From the NCBI RefSeq assembly GCF_949987535.1, contig NC_080064.1:43791937-43855936 (forward strand): 64,000 nucleotides of DNA, given 5' to 3'. A model generated the notes under the pieces. The model was not told the origin of the DNA. It did no database searches and was given only the letters and a program-made list of their open reading frames with translations. The stretch is from Balaenoptera acutorostrata (lineage: Eukaryota > Chordata > Mammalia > Artiodactyla > Balaenopteridae). The position numbers were made by a program, and so were the translations under genes. Of this stretch, positions 53,701 through 55,689 are shown piece after piece. Positions within the stretch are counted from its first letter, which is position 1. Every line of letters begins with the position of its first letter.

Positions 53701-55104
53701 CATGGAAATAATTTGTAAAAAGAAAAGTACTGTATACAGATTATACTAATAACATGTATGTACAATGTATTAATGTTGAGTGGACTGATAATAAATAATA
53801 TATGTTTTGAATACTTTAAATCACAAATTTCTAAAATTTCCAATCCCAGTGCTAATTCAGTATAGAAAAGTATATGATGTACATGTTGCTATATCATCTC
53901 AAATACATATAAATTTTATTAGTACCACTGGTAAATACCAATAATAGTAGCTGTGGTGGCCAATTTCCAAGATAGTCTCCAATGATCCCCACCTCCCAGG
54001 ATTCATACCCTTGTGTAGTTTCCTCCTACACTGAATCAGTGACCAATAGAATACTCTAATAAGAGACACTGCCACTTCCTGTTTGGTTTCTTGGATCTCT
54101 CCCCCTAGGAGATGCCATGAAGACACTCTGTGGAGTGAAGCAGATCTGTGGAAAGAGCCACCTGGAAAGGAATGAAGGCCTCCGGCTAAAGCCAGTGCCA
54201 GACATGTGAGTAAGCCACCTTGGAAGGGAATCCTCCAGGCCCACTCAAGCCTTCAGGTGACTGTAACCTAAGCCAACATCTGGCAGCAACCTCATAAGAG
54301 ACCACAAGCCAGAAACCAAGCCACTCTCAAATATTTGATCCACAGCAACTGTGTGTTAATGAATTATTATTGTTGTTTTAAGCCATCAAGTTTTGAAGTG
54401 ATTACAGAGTGATCGATTATGGATACAGTAGCTAACATTTACTGTGCATTTATTATGTTCCGGGAACTATGCTAAGCACCCAACAACCCTATGACATAGA
54501 TGCTATTATAATCCCCAAAGAGGAAAGCGTGGCCCAGAAAGGTTAAGTAATTTAGTCAAGGTTCCATGACTAGTCACTGGCAGAACTGAAATCTGAATCC
54601 AGGTCTGTAACTCCAAAGCCCAGATTCTTGGTTACTCATCCATATAAGCCAGGATAAAACTTTTTGGACAGTTAAGCTGCAGAAGCAACTGAGTCCCCAG
54701 AGGAGAGCAAAACTGTATAAAACCAACAAGGGATAGTCCAGGGGCCAGATACACAATAGCACTGGTGCCTAATGTCATAAAACCCAGAAGTTCTAAACTG
54801 GCCCCACCGCCCAGCCTTTGTACCAGCAAACGAGTCAGCTCTTGGGACACTTCTGCCCAAGATGCCCAGGACTCACCCAAATCTGCAGCTTCACTCGCTT
54901 CTCGTGGCGGTAGACTGTCTTCACCTTAAAGTCAATACCCACGGTGCTGACGAAGGCTGGGGTGAAGGTGTCGTCAGCATAGCGGAAGAGGAAGGATGTT
55001 TTGCCAACACTGCTGTTGCCGATGATGAGCAGTTTGAACATGTAGTCAAAATTCTGGTCAGAAGCATCTTTGACTCCGGCTTTACCATCAGTCACGGAAG
55101 CCAT
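3673..55104 (-). CDS. RAB3B: RAB3B, small GTPase Rab3B (complete four-exon CDS)
   Basis: Join of 55104-54877, 19702-19584, 16324-16200 and 3860-3673 on the minus strand: 219 codons plus TAG. Rab3 proteins cycle between GTP and GDP on secretory and synaptic vesicles and control regulated exocytosis. Visible motifs: P-loop GNSSVGKTS (29-37), switch I with Thr54 in STVGIDF, switch II DTAGQ (77-81, with catalytic Gln81), NKCD (135-138), SAK (165-167), and C-terminal CSC (217-219), the double geranylgeranylation signal. Length equals the human protein as I remember it. Against that memory there are few changes, mostly in the N-terminus and the C-terminal hypervariable tail (for example SLLGTYKN where human has SMLGSSKN, and QSCSC for QNCSC), plus Val for Ile in the MYDVTNEE segment and Arg for Gln in EKGRLL. 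The tail ending in [10 protein letters not shown] separates RAB3B from RAB3A, C and D. All splice sites are GT-AG and phases agree, so this is the functional gene and not a retrocopy. Confidence 0.97.
4018..4500. repeat. MIR (+), (TG)20 microsatellite and MIR (-)
   Basis: 4020-4220 matches MIR in plus orientation (ctgtgtaaccctgggcaagt; tgcctgatacagggcagg). It runs directly into (TG)20 at 4221-4260. 4290-4500 matches MIR in minus orientation (tctcatttgatcctcac; ctgtggctcagagaagtaag). Intron 4 of RAB3B. Confidence 0.75.
4221..4260. repeat. (TG)20 dinucleotide microsatellite
   Basis: Forty uninterrupted bases of alternating TG at the 3' end of a MIR. Perfect repeats of this length are usually polymorphic and can adopt Z-DNA. 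Confidence 0.97.
5085..5610. repeat. MIR (-) and MIR (+) fragments flanking a pyrimidine tract
   Basis: 5088-5300 is MIR on the minus strand (tttattgagtgcctactata; cctcacaacagcctgtgggg). 5450-5610 is MIR on the plus strand (gggcaagtcacttcatcttt; ctcagcctcctcgtttgtca). Between them lies a T-rich tract (5345-5380). The sequence beyond, 5625-5760, is pyrimidine-rich without a recognised element. Confidence 0.7.
6275..6840. repeat. MIR (+) and MIR (-) fragments with a poly(G) run
   Basis: 6277-6455 is MIR plus (ccagctgtgtgacctcaggc; ctcatctgtagaatgggtga). 6700-6840 is a decayed MIR minus copy (ttacagatagggaaactgag) containing a run of about a dozen G in the 6740-6770 area. Confidence 0.7.
6841..10249. 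other. Intron 4 sequence without an identified gene
   Basis: Mostly unique or highly decayed sequence. 7300-7520 resembles an old interspersed repeat (ctgtgctgggcactggggac; ggaaaggtttcttggagaag) also seen near 14.1 and 36.9 kb. 8160-8900 is C/T-rich and may hold a decayed L2 LINE. 9418-9770 has the look of an old retroviral-type repeat (tttggccaatggatgtggg; gtgagtgagaaataaacctt), family not assigned. No coding potential seen. Confidence 0.5.
10268..10619 (+). mobile_element. CHR-type tRNA-derived SINE, young, perfect TSD
   Basis: Starts ggcttccctggtggcgcag and carries the B-box-like ggttcgagcc, the cetacean body (cacatgccgcggagcagc; gaggggccgcgatagtg) and an A-rich tail. It is flanked by an exact 18-bp duplication, aaaataagcaaggccatg, at 10250-10267 and 10620-10637. 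Internally a block of about 24 bp around 'gcaccgcgatgaagag' is present twice (about 10450-10500). The long, nearly pure A tail and perfect TSD suggest recent insertion. Confidence 0.93.
10735..10880 (-). repeat. MIR fragment
   Basis: Minus-strand MIR features: 'gacccagaaacagaaaataa', 'gatcacacagtaaactagtg' and 'gtctccaaactcctaggctg' in the expected order. Confidence 0.65.
11400..11770 (+). repeat. L2 LINE 3' fragment
   Basis: Reads through the L2 3' region: 'ggtctgcaagatcctgcatg', 'atctggcccctgcccacc', 'tcttagttctcagcttaagc'-like text and 'tttctcagaagatcttgac'. It is followed at 11780-12165 by a diverged repeat I cannot name (ggtagccaatcacagtcttc; ctaataaattct), ending in 'gagagtcctaa'. Confidence 0.65.
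12174..12250 (-). repeat. L1 3'-UTR fragment
   Basis: 'gctttattgagatataattc' and 'acataccatacaattcaccc' are the reverse complement of an old mammalian L1 3' region. Confidence 0.7.
12640..13435 (+). repeat. Two MIR copies, the second split by a SINE
   Basis: 12640-12830 is one MIR (taattgtgtaatcttgagca; aatgcctggctcaatatat). 12840-12996 is the 5' half of a second (gcacaggctctggagcca; ctagctgtgtgaccttaagc), and its 3' half resumes at 13309-13435 (cctggcacatggtaaacacc) after a CHR SINE. Confidence 0.8.
12997..13308 (+). mobile_element. CHR-type SINE inserted in a MIR
   Basis: Complete: ggcttccctggtggcgcag, B box ggttcgagcc, body, and an A-rich tail to 13308. The short direct repeat aacttgg is recognisable on both sides (agaacaacttgg on the left, agaacttgg on the right), an imperfect TSD. 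Confidence 0.9.
13680..13990 (+). repeat. L2 LINE 3' fragment
   Basis: Typical L2 tail text: 'cctggaatgtccttgccttt', 'cagcactgatcaccag' and 'agtacttggcatggagtagg'. Between this and 15605 I recognise only a diverged old repeat at 14040-14410 (tgccaggcacggtgggtata; ctcatggagctttctggag) and AT-rich unique sequence. Confidence 0.65.
14410..15605. other. Intron 4 sequence with nothing identified
   Basis: AT-rich, with an A/G-rich patch at 14900-14930. Open frames here (for example 14425-14799) are short, compositionally random and unlike any family I know. Confidence 0.5.
15621..15966 (+). mobile_element. CHR-type SINE, 3' side of RAB3B exon 4
   Basis: Starts ggacctccctggtggcacag; long CHR form with the ctctagagcctgcgagccac block and a poly(A)-type tail. 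The TSD is tatttatacgttcaa (15606-15620) against tatttatacattcaa (15967-15981), one mismatch. It lies about 230 bp downstream of exon 4 in transcript order and is antisense to the gene. Confidence 0.93.
16200..16324 (-). CDS. RAB3B: RAB3B coding exon 4 (residues 116-158)
   Basis: 125 bp. The acceptor is ctctctttag|GGCTAC and the donor CTTG|gtatgt. It completes Trp116, then encodes [13 protein letters not shown], the G4 motif VGNKCD and [18 protein letters not shown], ending with the first base of Gly158. Its length is not a multiple of three, so skipping it would shift the frame and remove guanine recognition. CHR SINEs of opposite orientation lie on both sides (15621-15966 and 16994-17339). 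Confidence 0.97.
16460..16980 (+). repeat. L2 LINE 3' fragment
   Basis: L2-type text in order: 'taaaagccttctctggtccc', 'tgaagtctagatccctcag', 'cctgtctctccagcctcatc', 'gccttctcaagcttcccctg'. It is truncated where a minus-strand SINE follows. Confidence 0.65.
16994..17339 (-). mobile_element. CHR-type SINE, 5' side of RAB3B exon 4
   Basis: Reverse complement of the long CHR form: T-rich start, 'ttggctgcgttgggtctt', 'gatcgaacccgtgtcccc' (B box) and a 5' end at ggaagtccc. It is in the same sense as RAB3B and of the same long subtype as the plus-strand SINE at 15621, so the two form an inverted pair around exon 4. Confidence 0.92.
17340..18280. other. Intron 3 sequence without an identified gene
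   Basis: Contains an L2-like tail at about 17570-17670 (tctccttgagggcagggaca) and otherwise unique sequence. Confidence 0.5.
18285..18510. repeat. Polypurine (GA-rich) low-complexity tract
   Basis: About 225 bp with very few pyrimidines on the plus strand, made of irregular gaggaa/gagaaa motifs. In the RAB3B transcript it is a long U/C tract within intron 3. It is not a clean tandem repeat. Confidence 0.85.
19075..19570 (+). repeat. L2 LINE 3' end
   Basis: A long, well-ordered L2 3' region: 'cataacctctgctcttctta', 'gtctttgcacatctgtactc', 'acaacttccctgacttccca', 'tttgaggacaggagccatg' and 'cacagagcctagtacatact'. It ends about 14 bp from the donor side of exon 3. Confidence 0.8.
19584..19702 (-). 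CDS. RAB3B: RAB3B coding exon 3 (residues 77-116)
   Basis: 119 bp. The acceptor is ttcccacccag|GACACG and the donor CTG|gtatga. It encodes [20 protein letters not shown], then [19 protein letters not shown], plus two bases of the Trp116 codon. This is the switch II/G3 segment with catalytic Gln81. Val replaces the Ile of human RAB3B in MYD(V/I)TNEE, a conservative change. There is no frame disruption. Confidence 0.97.
19985..20525 (+). repeat. Old L1/HAL1-type LINE 3' end
   Basis: Decayed 3' LINE text: 'caatctttctggtaatcaat', 'caacaataggagaatggtta', 'tggaaagaaacacatcaaaa' and 'gagcatgtattacttatat', in the order of the L1M/HAL1 3' region, ending A-rich. Confidence 0.75.
20690..20930 (-). repeat. 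MIR fragment
   Basis: Minus-strand MIR: 'ctctatgaggtagggatcag', 'ccaaggtcacaaagctggtg' and 'cttctgattccaagtcc'. Confidence 0.65.
21001..21626 (+). mobile_element. Short tRNA-derived SINE (Bov-tA/CHRS-like) carrying an inserted CHR SINE
   Basis: The outer element starts gggacttccctggtggtcca, has the B box ggttcgatcc, and shows three tandem variants of 'gctgcaactaag'. It is interrupted at 21184 and resumes at 21561. It is flanked by an exact 13-bp TSD, ataaaaacaaata, at 20988-21000 and 21627-21639. Confidence 0.9.
21185..21544 (+). mobile_element. CHR-type SINE nested in another SINE
   Basis: A complete long CHR copy. Its own TSD lies in the host SINE: taagaagcctgcatgc on the left (to 21184) and taagaagcctgtatgc at 21545-21560, one mismatch. 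The two SINE insertions are therefore ordered in time. Confidence 0.92.
21650..21845 (-). repeat. MIR fragment
   Basis: 'cccattttacagatgagaaa' followed by 'actgaggttcagagagattg' and 'ggattcaaaacaagtatgtc', reverse MIR order. Confidence 0.75.
21846..23844. other. Intron 2 sequence without a gene; old unassigned repeats
   Basis: 22540-22940 matches an ancient interspersed repeat family I cannot name (gaaagatcactctgactctg; gcagtggttcaggtgcgacc). 22090-22470 looks like another diverged repeat. 23230-23265 is a short TGAG-rich simple repeat. The remainder looks unique. Confidence 0.5.
23845..24145 (+). repeat. MIR interrupted by an MLT1-like fragment
   Basis: The MIR left part runs to about 23920 (agcatggtctctggaattag). 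Then about 80 bp resembles the 5' end of an MLT1 LTR (atggtaggcagcctctaaaa; gatt...tctcctggtattcatg). The MIR resumes at about 24000 (ttagtttcttcatttataaa; gtttggaacagttcctgata). Confidence 0.6.
24366..24706 (+). mobile_element. CHR-type SINE
   Basis: Starts ggacttccctggtggtgcag; long CHR form with a degenerate B box (ggttccatcc). The TSD is aagagttgagcaggct (24350-24365) against aagagttgatcaggct (24707-24722), one mismatch. Confidence 0.93.
24723..25080 (+). repeat. Two MIR fragments
   Basis: 24723-24905 has 'ctctgccactcatcaactgt' and 'ctgaggctcagcttcctcac'. 24915-25080 has 'taatttcctcatcaataaag' and 'gtgccaggcacatagtaggt'. Confidence 0.75.
25490..25965 (-). repeat. Series of MIR fragments
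   Basis: Minus-strand MIR text appears at least three times: 'tgctatgtgccaggcgcttt' (25505), 'tgctatgtgccagggactat' (25575, continuing to about 25770 with 'cttacagatgagaaaaattt') and 25810-25965 ('gagggtcacagaggttaagt'). Confidence 0.7.
26650..26900 (-). repeat. MIR fragment with (AC)n microsatellite
   Basis: MIR minus text (gagccttgaagaggtgaatg; ctgactccaagagaccagtg) contains a perfect AC repeat at about 26749-26775. Confidence 0.6.
27055..27080. repeat. Poly(T) tract
   Basis: A run of about 20 T bordering unassigned sequence, a decayed poly(A) tail in reverse or a simple tract. Confidence 0.8.
27340..28290 (+). repeat. L2 LINE 3' fragments, interrupted by a SINE
   Basis: 27340-27570 is an L2 tail (gtgtctccagtgcctggcat). 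27640-28290 is a longer L2 3' region (ggatctactcaggcttcctt; cttttataattcacagtctt; agcatctggcacatagtagg) with the minus-strand SINE at 28076 in its middle. Confidence 0.7.
28076..28192 (-). mobile_element. Short tRNA-derived SINE (Bov-tA-like)
   Basis: Reverse complement of a short SINE: T-rich start, 'ggggtcgaacctgggccc' (B box) and a 5' end at gggaattccc. The TSD is tatgagcgtctt (28064-28075) against tatgagcatctt (28193-28204), one mismatch. Confidence 0.92.
28291..30720. other. Intron 2 sequence with MIR and L2 remnants
   Basis: 28880-29130 is MIR minus (ttagagaggtaaagtaactt; taaggtcacacagctactta). 29540-29650 is MIR minus (cattttacagatgggaaatc). 29770-29840 and 29900-30000 look like L2 tails (taggtgttcaataaatattt; aaaggaatgaatgaatg). 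The remainder, including 30060-30700, looks unique. Confidence 0.6.
30720..32090 (+). repeat. Old L1M/HAL1-type LINE 3' region, split by a younger L1
   Basis: Left part 30720-31220 (atcagagaaatgcaatttga; ctgcaacgttatccataaca) and right part 31831-32090 (tagaaaagaaactggaaaga; gagcatatgttacttttata) join into one old LINE 3' end once the younger insertion is removed. Confidence 0.75.
31221..31830 (+). mobile_element. 5'-truncated L1 3' end
   Basis: Starts within the ORF2 C-terminal region (caatagccaggacatggaag; ccatcgacagatgaatggat; gaatattactcagccataaa) and runs through the artiodactyl-type L1 3' UTR (gggaagcagccgcatagcac; ttgtaaagcaattatactcc) to an A tail. It is flanked by an exact 15-bp TSD, aaaaacatatttata, at 31206-31220 and 31831-31845. 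About 610 bp; dead on arrival by truncation. Confidence 0.95.
32091..33495. other. Intron 2 sequence with nothing firmly identified
   Basis: 32440-32580 resembles the old unassigned repeat also present at 22.6 and 37.6 kb. The rest appears unique. Confidence 0.5.
33496..33722 (-). repeat. MIR
   Basis: 'gagtatttaccaagtgtcag', 'ggataaagaaactgaggcac' and 'taaaccctgtgctatactgc', nearly full-length in reverse order. Confidence 0.8.
33737..34044 (-). mobile_element. CHR-type SINE
   Basis: Reverse complement of the short-body CHR form: T-rich tail, 'tggctgtgttggatcccc', 'cccgaacccgtgtcccctgc' and a 5' end at ccaggcaagccc. The TSD is attcctggtttttt (33723-33736) against agtcctggtttttt (ending 34059), near perfect. 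Confidence 0.92.
34310..34510 (-). repeat. MIR
   Basis: 'catttgttgagactgagtat', 'cccattttacaggtgaagtt' and 'ttaggtcatacagctggata', reverse MIR order. Confidence 0.75.
34511..34970. other. Intron 2 sequence with nothing identified
   Basis: AT-rich, with a short (TA)-rich patch at 34766-34800. No element recognised. Confidence 0.5.
34975..35560 (+). repeat. MIR split by a SINE
   Basis: The MIR left half, 34975-35074 (attccagctctgccgcttcc), resumes at 35415-35560 (gatagtgcttgggcagctgt) after the minus-strand SINE. Confidence 0.8.
35075..35414 (-). mobile_element. CHR-type SINE inserted in a MIR
   Basis: Long CHR form in reverse (tttttggctgcattgtgtct; ggcttgaacccgtgtcccc; 5' end ccaaggaagcccc). 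Exact 15-bp TSD cagttatctaacttt at 35060-35074 and 35415-35429. Confidence 0.94.
36102..36423 (-). mobile_element. CHR-type SINE
   Basis: Reverse orientation, short-body CHR form, with a (TTAA)-rich tail and a 5' end at ccagggaagccc. Exact 14-bp TSD taggtctcagtttt at 36088-36101 and 36424-36437. Confidence 0.94.
36440..36660 (+). repeat. MIR
   Basis: 'agctgtgtgacctctagtaa', 'ctctctgggcctcagcgtcc' and 'gtatatcatgaggatgacaa', plus orientation. Confidence 0.75.
36885..37985 (+). repeat. Ancient unassigned interspersed repeat, split by an insertion
   Basis: 36885-37262 (ccaggccttgtgctgtgtga; ggatcccagaggaggtta-like text; tgaactgagtctttaaagtc) and 37535-37985 (ctggaaggccaggcaaggag; ttttaagcagtggagtgaca) look like two halves of one old mammalian repeat. 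Partial copies occur at 7.3, 14.1, 22.6 and 55.3 kb. I cannot assign a family name by eye. Confidence 0.5.
37265..37525 (+). repeat. LINE-like 3' end, family unassigned
   Basis: 'ggatcctggaacagaaaggg', 'gaaactgggtagggggtaaa', 'tctgcaaatctaaaactatt' and a terminal A/T-rich 'aataaagttt'. It is clearly homologous to 43000-43245. It has the look of a retroelement 3' end inserted in the surrounding older repeat. Confidence 0.55.
37986..38559. other. Intron 2 sequence with nothing identified
   Basis: No recognised repeat and no coding potential. Confidence 0.45.
38560..38750 (-). repeat. MIR fragments
   Basis: 'tattgagcacctaatatgtt', 'cctattttacagctgaggaa' and 'cggagattcagagacatcg'. It abuts a short plus-strand MIR core (ccactcactgtgtgactgtg). 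Confidence 0.7.
39130..39730 (+). repeat. MIR copies
   Basis: 39130-39340 (gtgccatttattaattttga; gtcttagttttctcatctgt) and 39425-39640 (taccacttactatttgtatg; ggacctcagtttacttatct). The second ends in a 17-bp tandem duplication. Confidence 0.75.
39632..39665. repeat. 17-bp tandem duplication
   Basis: ggccactagccagtgcc occurs twice head to tail, perfectly, within the end of a MIR. Confidence 0.95.
39867..40006 (+). mobile_element. Short tRNA-derived SINE (Bov-tA-like)
   Basis: Starts gggactgccctgggagtcca; B-box-like agttcgatcc; ends in a mixed A/T tail. Exact 17-bp TSD aagaggaagcaaggccc at 39850-39866 and 40007-40023. Confidence 0.94.
41551..41865 (+). mobile_element. CHR-type SINE inserted in the L2
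   Basis: Starts ggcttctctggtggcgcag; short-body CHR form, intact B box ggttcgagcc and a long A tail. Exact 15-bp TSD aaaaccaaaaaccag at 41536-41550 and 41866-41880. Confidence 0.95.
42850..43245 (+). repeat. L1-like 3'-UTR fragments within the L2
   Basis: 42873-42985 is an old L1 3' end (tgatggttgcacaatattgt; ctttaaaagggtgaatttta; atgaattatatctcaat). 43000-43245 is the unassigned 3' end that also occurs at 37265-37525 (gggaactctctgtactatca; taaatctaaaattatcaaag). L2 text resumes at about 43247 (taagtcagatcatgtaattc). Confidence 0.65.
43322..44627 (+). mobile_element. L1 with 5' inversion (twin priming), inserted in the L2
   Basis: 43322-43588 is L1 ORF2 text in reverse (gaggaaactccatactgttt; tttgatttgcatttccttaa; gagaaatgtctattcaagtc). 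From 43589 the sequence is in sense (agacctaccatatgatccag; gtccattgatagatgaatgg; attattcagccttaaaaaag) and continues through the 3' UTR (gttctagagatctgctgtac; tccaaacccatcaaattata). The two parts are almost adjacent in the parent L1. The TSD is aaagccttcaaag (43309-43321) against aaagtctttacaaag (44628-44642). A CHR SINE sits inside. Confidence 0.9.
44030..44328 (+). mobile_element. CHR-type SINE lacking its B box
   Basis: Starts ggacttccctggtggtgcag; long CHR form. After ctgccaatgcagg it jumps straight to tctgggaagatcc, so the roughly 20 bases normally between them, including the ggttcgagcc B box, are missing. The TSD is aagatgcaagttc (left) against aagatgcagttc (right), one indel. Confidence 0.92.
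45140..45720. other. Intron 2 sequence with nothing identified
   Basis: C/T-rich in part (45290-45520). Open frames here show no recognisable protein family. Confidence 0.5.
45725..45945 (-). repeat. MIR
   Basis: 'tttactatgtaccagccact', 'ttctctcaacaacgccatgt' and 'agtggcagaagtgggtttgg', reverse MIR order. Confidence 0.7.
46080..46640 (+). repeat. L2 LINE 3' fragments
   Basis: Two L2-type stretches: 46080-46340 (cacctcctccacggagccct; agaggtagggatgttgtctc) and 46350-46640 (gcctggcacctaatgggcat, ending in tgaatgaatgaatg). Confidence 0.7.
46641..47350. other. Intron 2 sequence, weak MIR remnants only
   Basis: 47140-47190 shows a MIR core trace (ctggacctcagcctcctcat). The rest is not recognised. 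Confidence 0.45.
47365..47650 (-). mobile_element. CHR-type SINE
   Basis: Reverse, short-body CHR form (ttggctgtgttgggtcttcg; 5' end gccagggaagccc). Exact 12-bp TSD ggggagaattta at 47353-47364 and 47651-47662. Confidence 0.94.
47695..48179 (+). mobile_element. MLT1-type MaLR LTR (solo)
   Basis: Begins tgtggtagtcagaataatgg and ends aggaaacaaatgca, with the MLT1 body in order (gttaccttgcgtggcaaaag; gcagcctctagcagctggaa; ttctgacctccagatctata; gttttaagccaccaaattta). Flanked by gatgc/gttgc, a 5-bp TSD with one change. A non-coding solo LTR of the old ERVL-MaLR group. Confidence 0.9.
48180..49366. other. Intron 2 sequence with L2/MIR tails
   Basis: 48360-48440 resembles an L2 tail (ccactgtctggcatagtaaa). 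49285-49350 is a MIR minus start (gtttactccatgccaaggac) cut by the SINE. The rest is unrecognised. Confidence 0.5.
49368..49490 (+). mobile_element. Short tRNA-derived SINE (Bov-tA-like)
   Basis: Starts gggaattccctggcagtcca, B box ggttcaatcc, and ends in a pure A tail. The left flank aaaatcatcatcaaa and right flank aaaatcatcaccag form an imperfect TSD. Confidence 0.9.
49491..51265. other. Intron 2 sequence with L2 and MIR remnants
   Basis: 50090-50215 is an L2 tail (ctccaggagagcaggaaggg; aatgcctggcacagagggag). 50430-50600 is MIR minus (ggggaaataggtccaaatag; ggactggaatgcaggactcc). The rest appears unique. Confidence 0.55.
51270..51420 (-). repeat. MIR fragment
   Basis: 'aacatttattatattcctac', 'tatgtgccaggcacaatact' and 'ttaccaaagctcacacaact'. 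Confidence 0.75.
51587..51987 (+). mobile_element. MLT1A-type MaLR LTR (solo)
   Basis: Begins tgttatgtactgaatg and ends gcagactaataca; the internal order matches MLT1A (aaaattcatgtgttgatgcc; ggtcataagggtggggccct; cttggacttccagtctccag; ctgttgtttaagccaactag). 401 bp. Flanks ctcag and tttag suggest a decayed 5-bp TSD. Confidence 0.92.
51988..53200. other. Intron 2 sequence, AT-rich, with L2 remnants
   Basis: 52060-52110 and 52930-53190 show L2 text (cttctatggtccccaatgcc; ttatt tgttgtccaaggtctc; acaggtacttaataaatgct). 52345-52372 is a short AC repeat. No gene seen. Confidence 0.5.
53215..53400 (+). mobile_element. MER5A-type hAT (Charlie) non-autonomous DNA transposon
   Basis: Near full length: 'cagtggttcttcaattttag', 'acacagattgttgggctgta', 'cagagtttctgattctttgg', 'catttctaacaaattcccag' and the end 'ccacacttctagaaccaatg'. 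The ends are inverted-repeat remnants. Confidence 0.9.
53560..53730 (+). repeat. MIR fragment
   Basis: 'tactttagaatcagaagatt', 'gagttggaatcccaatttgt' and 'gctgcgtggtcaacctaagg', plus MIR order. Confidence 0.65.
53952..54428 (+). mobile_element. Older MLT1-type MaLR LTR (solo)
   Basis: Begins tgtggtggccaatttcc, then 'cccaggattcatacccttgt', 'ctgaatcagtgaccaataga', 'gtgagtaagccaccttggaa', 'agccttcaggtgactgtaac' and 'attgttgttttaagccatca'. About 480 bp, typical of the older MLT1 subfamilies. Confidence 0.85.
54425..54640 (-). repeat. MIR (nearly complete)
   Basis: 'acagtagctaacatttactg', 'gaactatgctaagcacccaa' and 'ggttaagtaatttagtcaag' through to 'ccaaagcccagattcttgg'. It lies about 240 bp downstream of exon 2 in transcript order. 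Confidence 0.8.
54877..55104 (-). CDS. RAB3B: RAB3B coding exon 2 (residues 1-76)
   Basis: Encodes [10 protein letters not shown]... to KLQIW, 76 full codons. The ATG (55104-55102) is preceded directly by ctcctgcag, a good acceptor, so the exon seems to begin at or very near the start codon and the 5' UTR lies in an upstream exon. The donor is TGG|gtgagt at 54876-54875, phase 0. The exon holds the P-loop, including Thr36, and the switch I effector region. An upstream in-frame extension can be read through the acceptor (to 55161), but it is intronic and unlike any Rab N-terminus. Confidence 0.97.
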
Positions 55105-55299
55105 CTGCAGGAGAGACCTGTGGTCACTCAGGAACACACCTCCAGTGTCACCCTGGATCACCTAACTTTTAATGGTCACACCGCCCTGCGTACACTCACT
55201 CCACACCCCAGCATCACTGAGGAAATACACACTACTCAGAGTCACCGCCTCACTGCACCTGCCCCAAATGTTGTCTCAGGATTGGGGTGGAACCCAGAT

Positions 55300-55625
55300 C
55301 CTCCCGTTCATCCCTTCAGCAAATATTTACTGAACACATTGTTCTGGGTCAAGCCCTGTGCTGGGCACAAGGAATACAAGTATGAATCAGACATGGTGTC
55401 CGACCTCTGAGTGGCCACAGATTAGAGTAAAAAACTCATAAACACAGAGTAACAAAGCAGTGGATAAGTGATAAGACAGAGGGAAGCCTTGGCTGAGGAA
55501 GCCCATAAGAAGCACCTAACCCAACCTGGAGGCATGGTGGGCAAGGAGAGGCTCCTGTAGGGGTAGCTCCTAAGCTGAGTTTGGAAAAAAAAAGGCCAGA
55601 ACAGCAAGTCAAAACAAGGGAAGCA
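55300..55625 (+). repeat. Ancient unassigned interspersed repeat
   Basis: 'ccttcagcaaatatttactg', 'gccctgtgctgggcacaagg' and 'caaagcagtggataagtgat', the same old family as at 14.1 and 36.9 kb. Confidence 0.5.
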
Positions 55626-55689
55626 ATCACTATGACCTCATACCATCCTCCACTCTGCTGCTAGTCGTCTTTGTTTACAAAAGAAAATC

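Noticed and set aside
51587..54428. Possible endogenous retrovirus between MLT1 LTRs
   Set aside because: The LTRs at 51587 and 53952 are of different MLT1 subfamilies, and the sequence between contains no gag or pol text, only L2, MER5A and MIR remnants; they are independent solo LTRs.
54862..55410. 182-residue plus-strand open frame across exon 2
   Set aside because: It is the antisense shadow of RAB3B exon 2 extended into intron, with no protein-like features.
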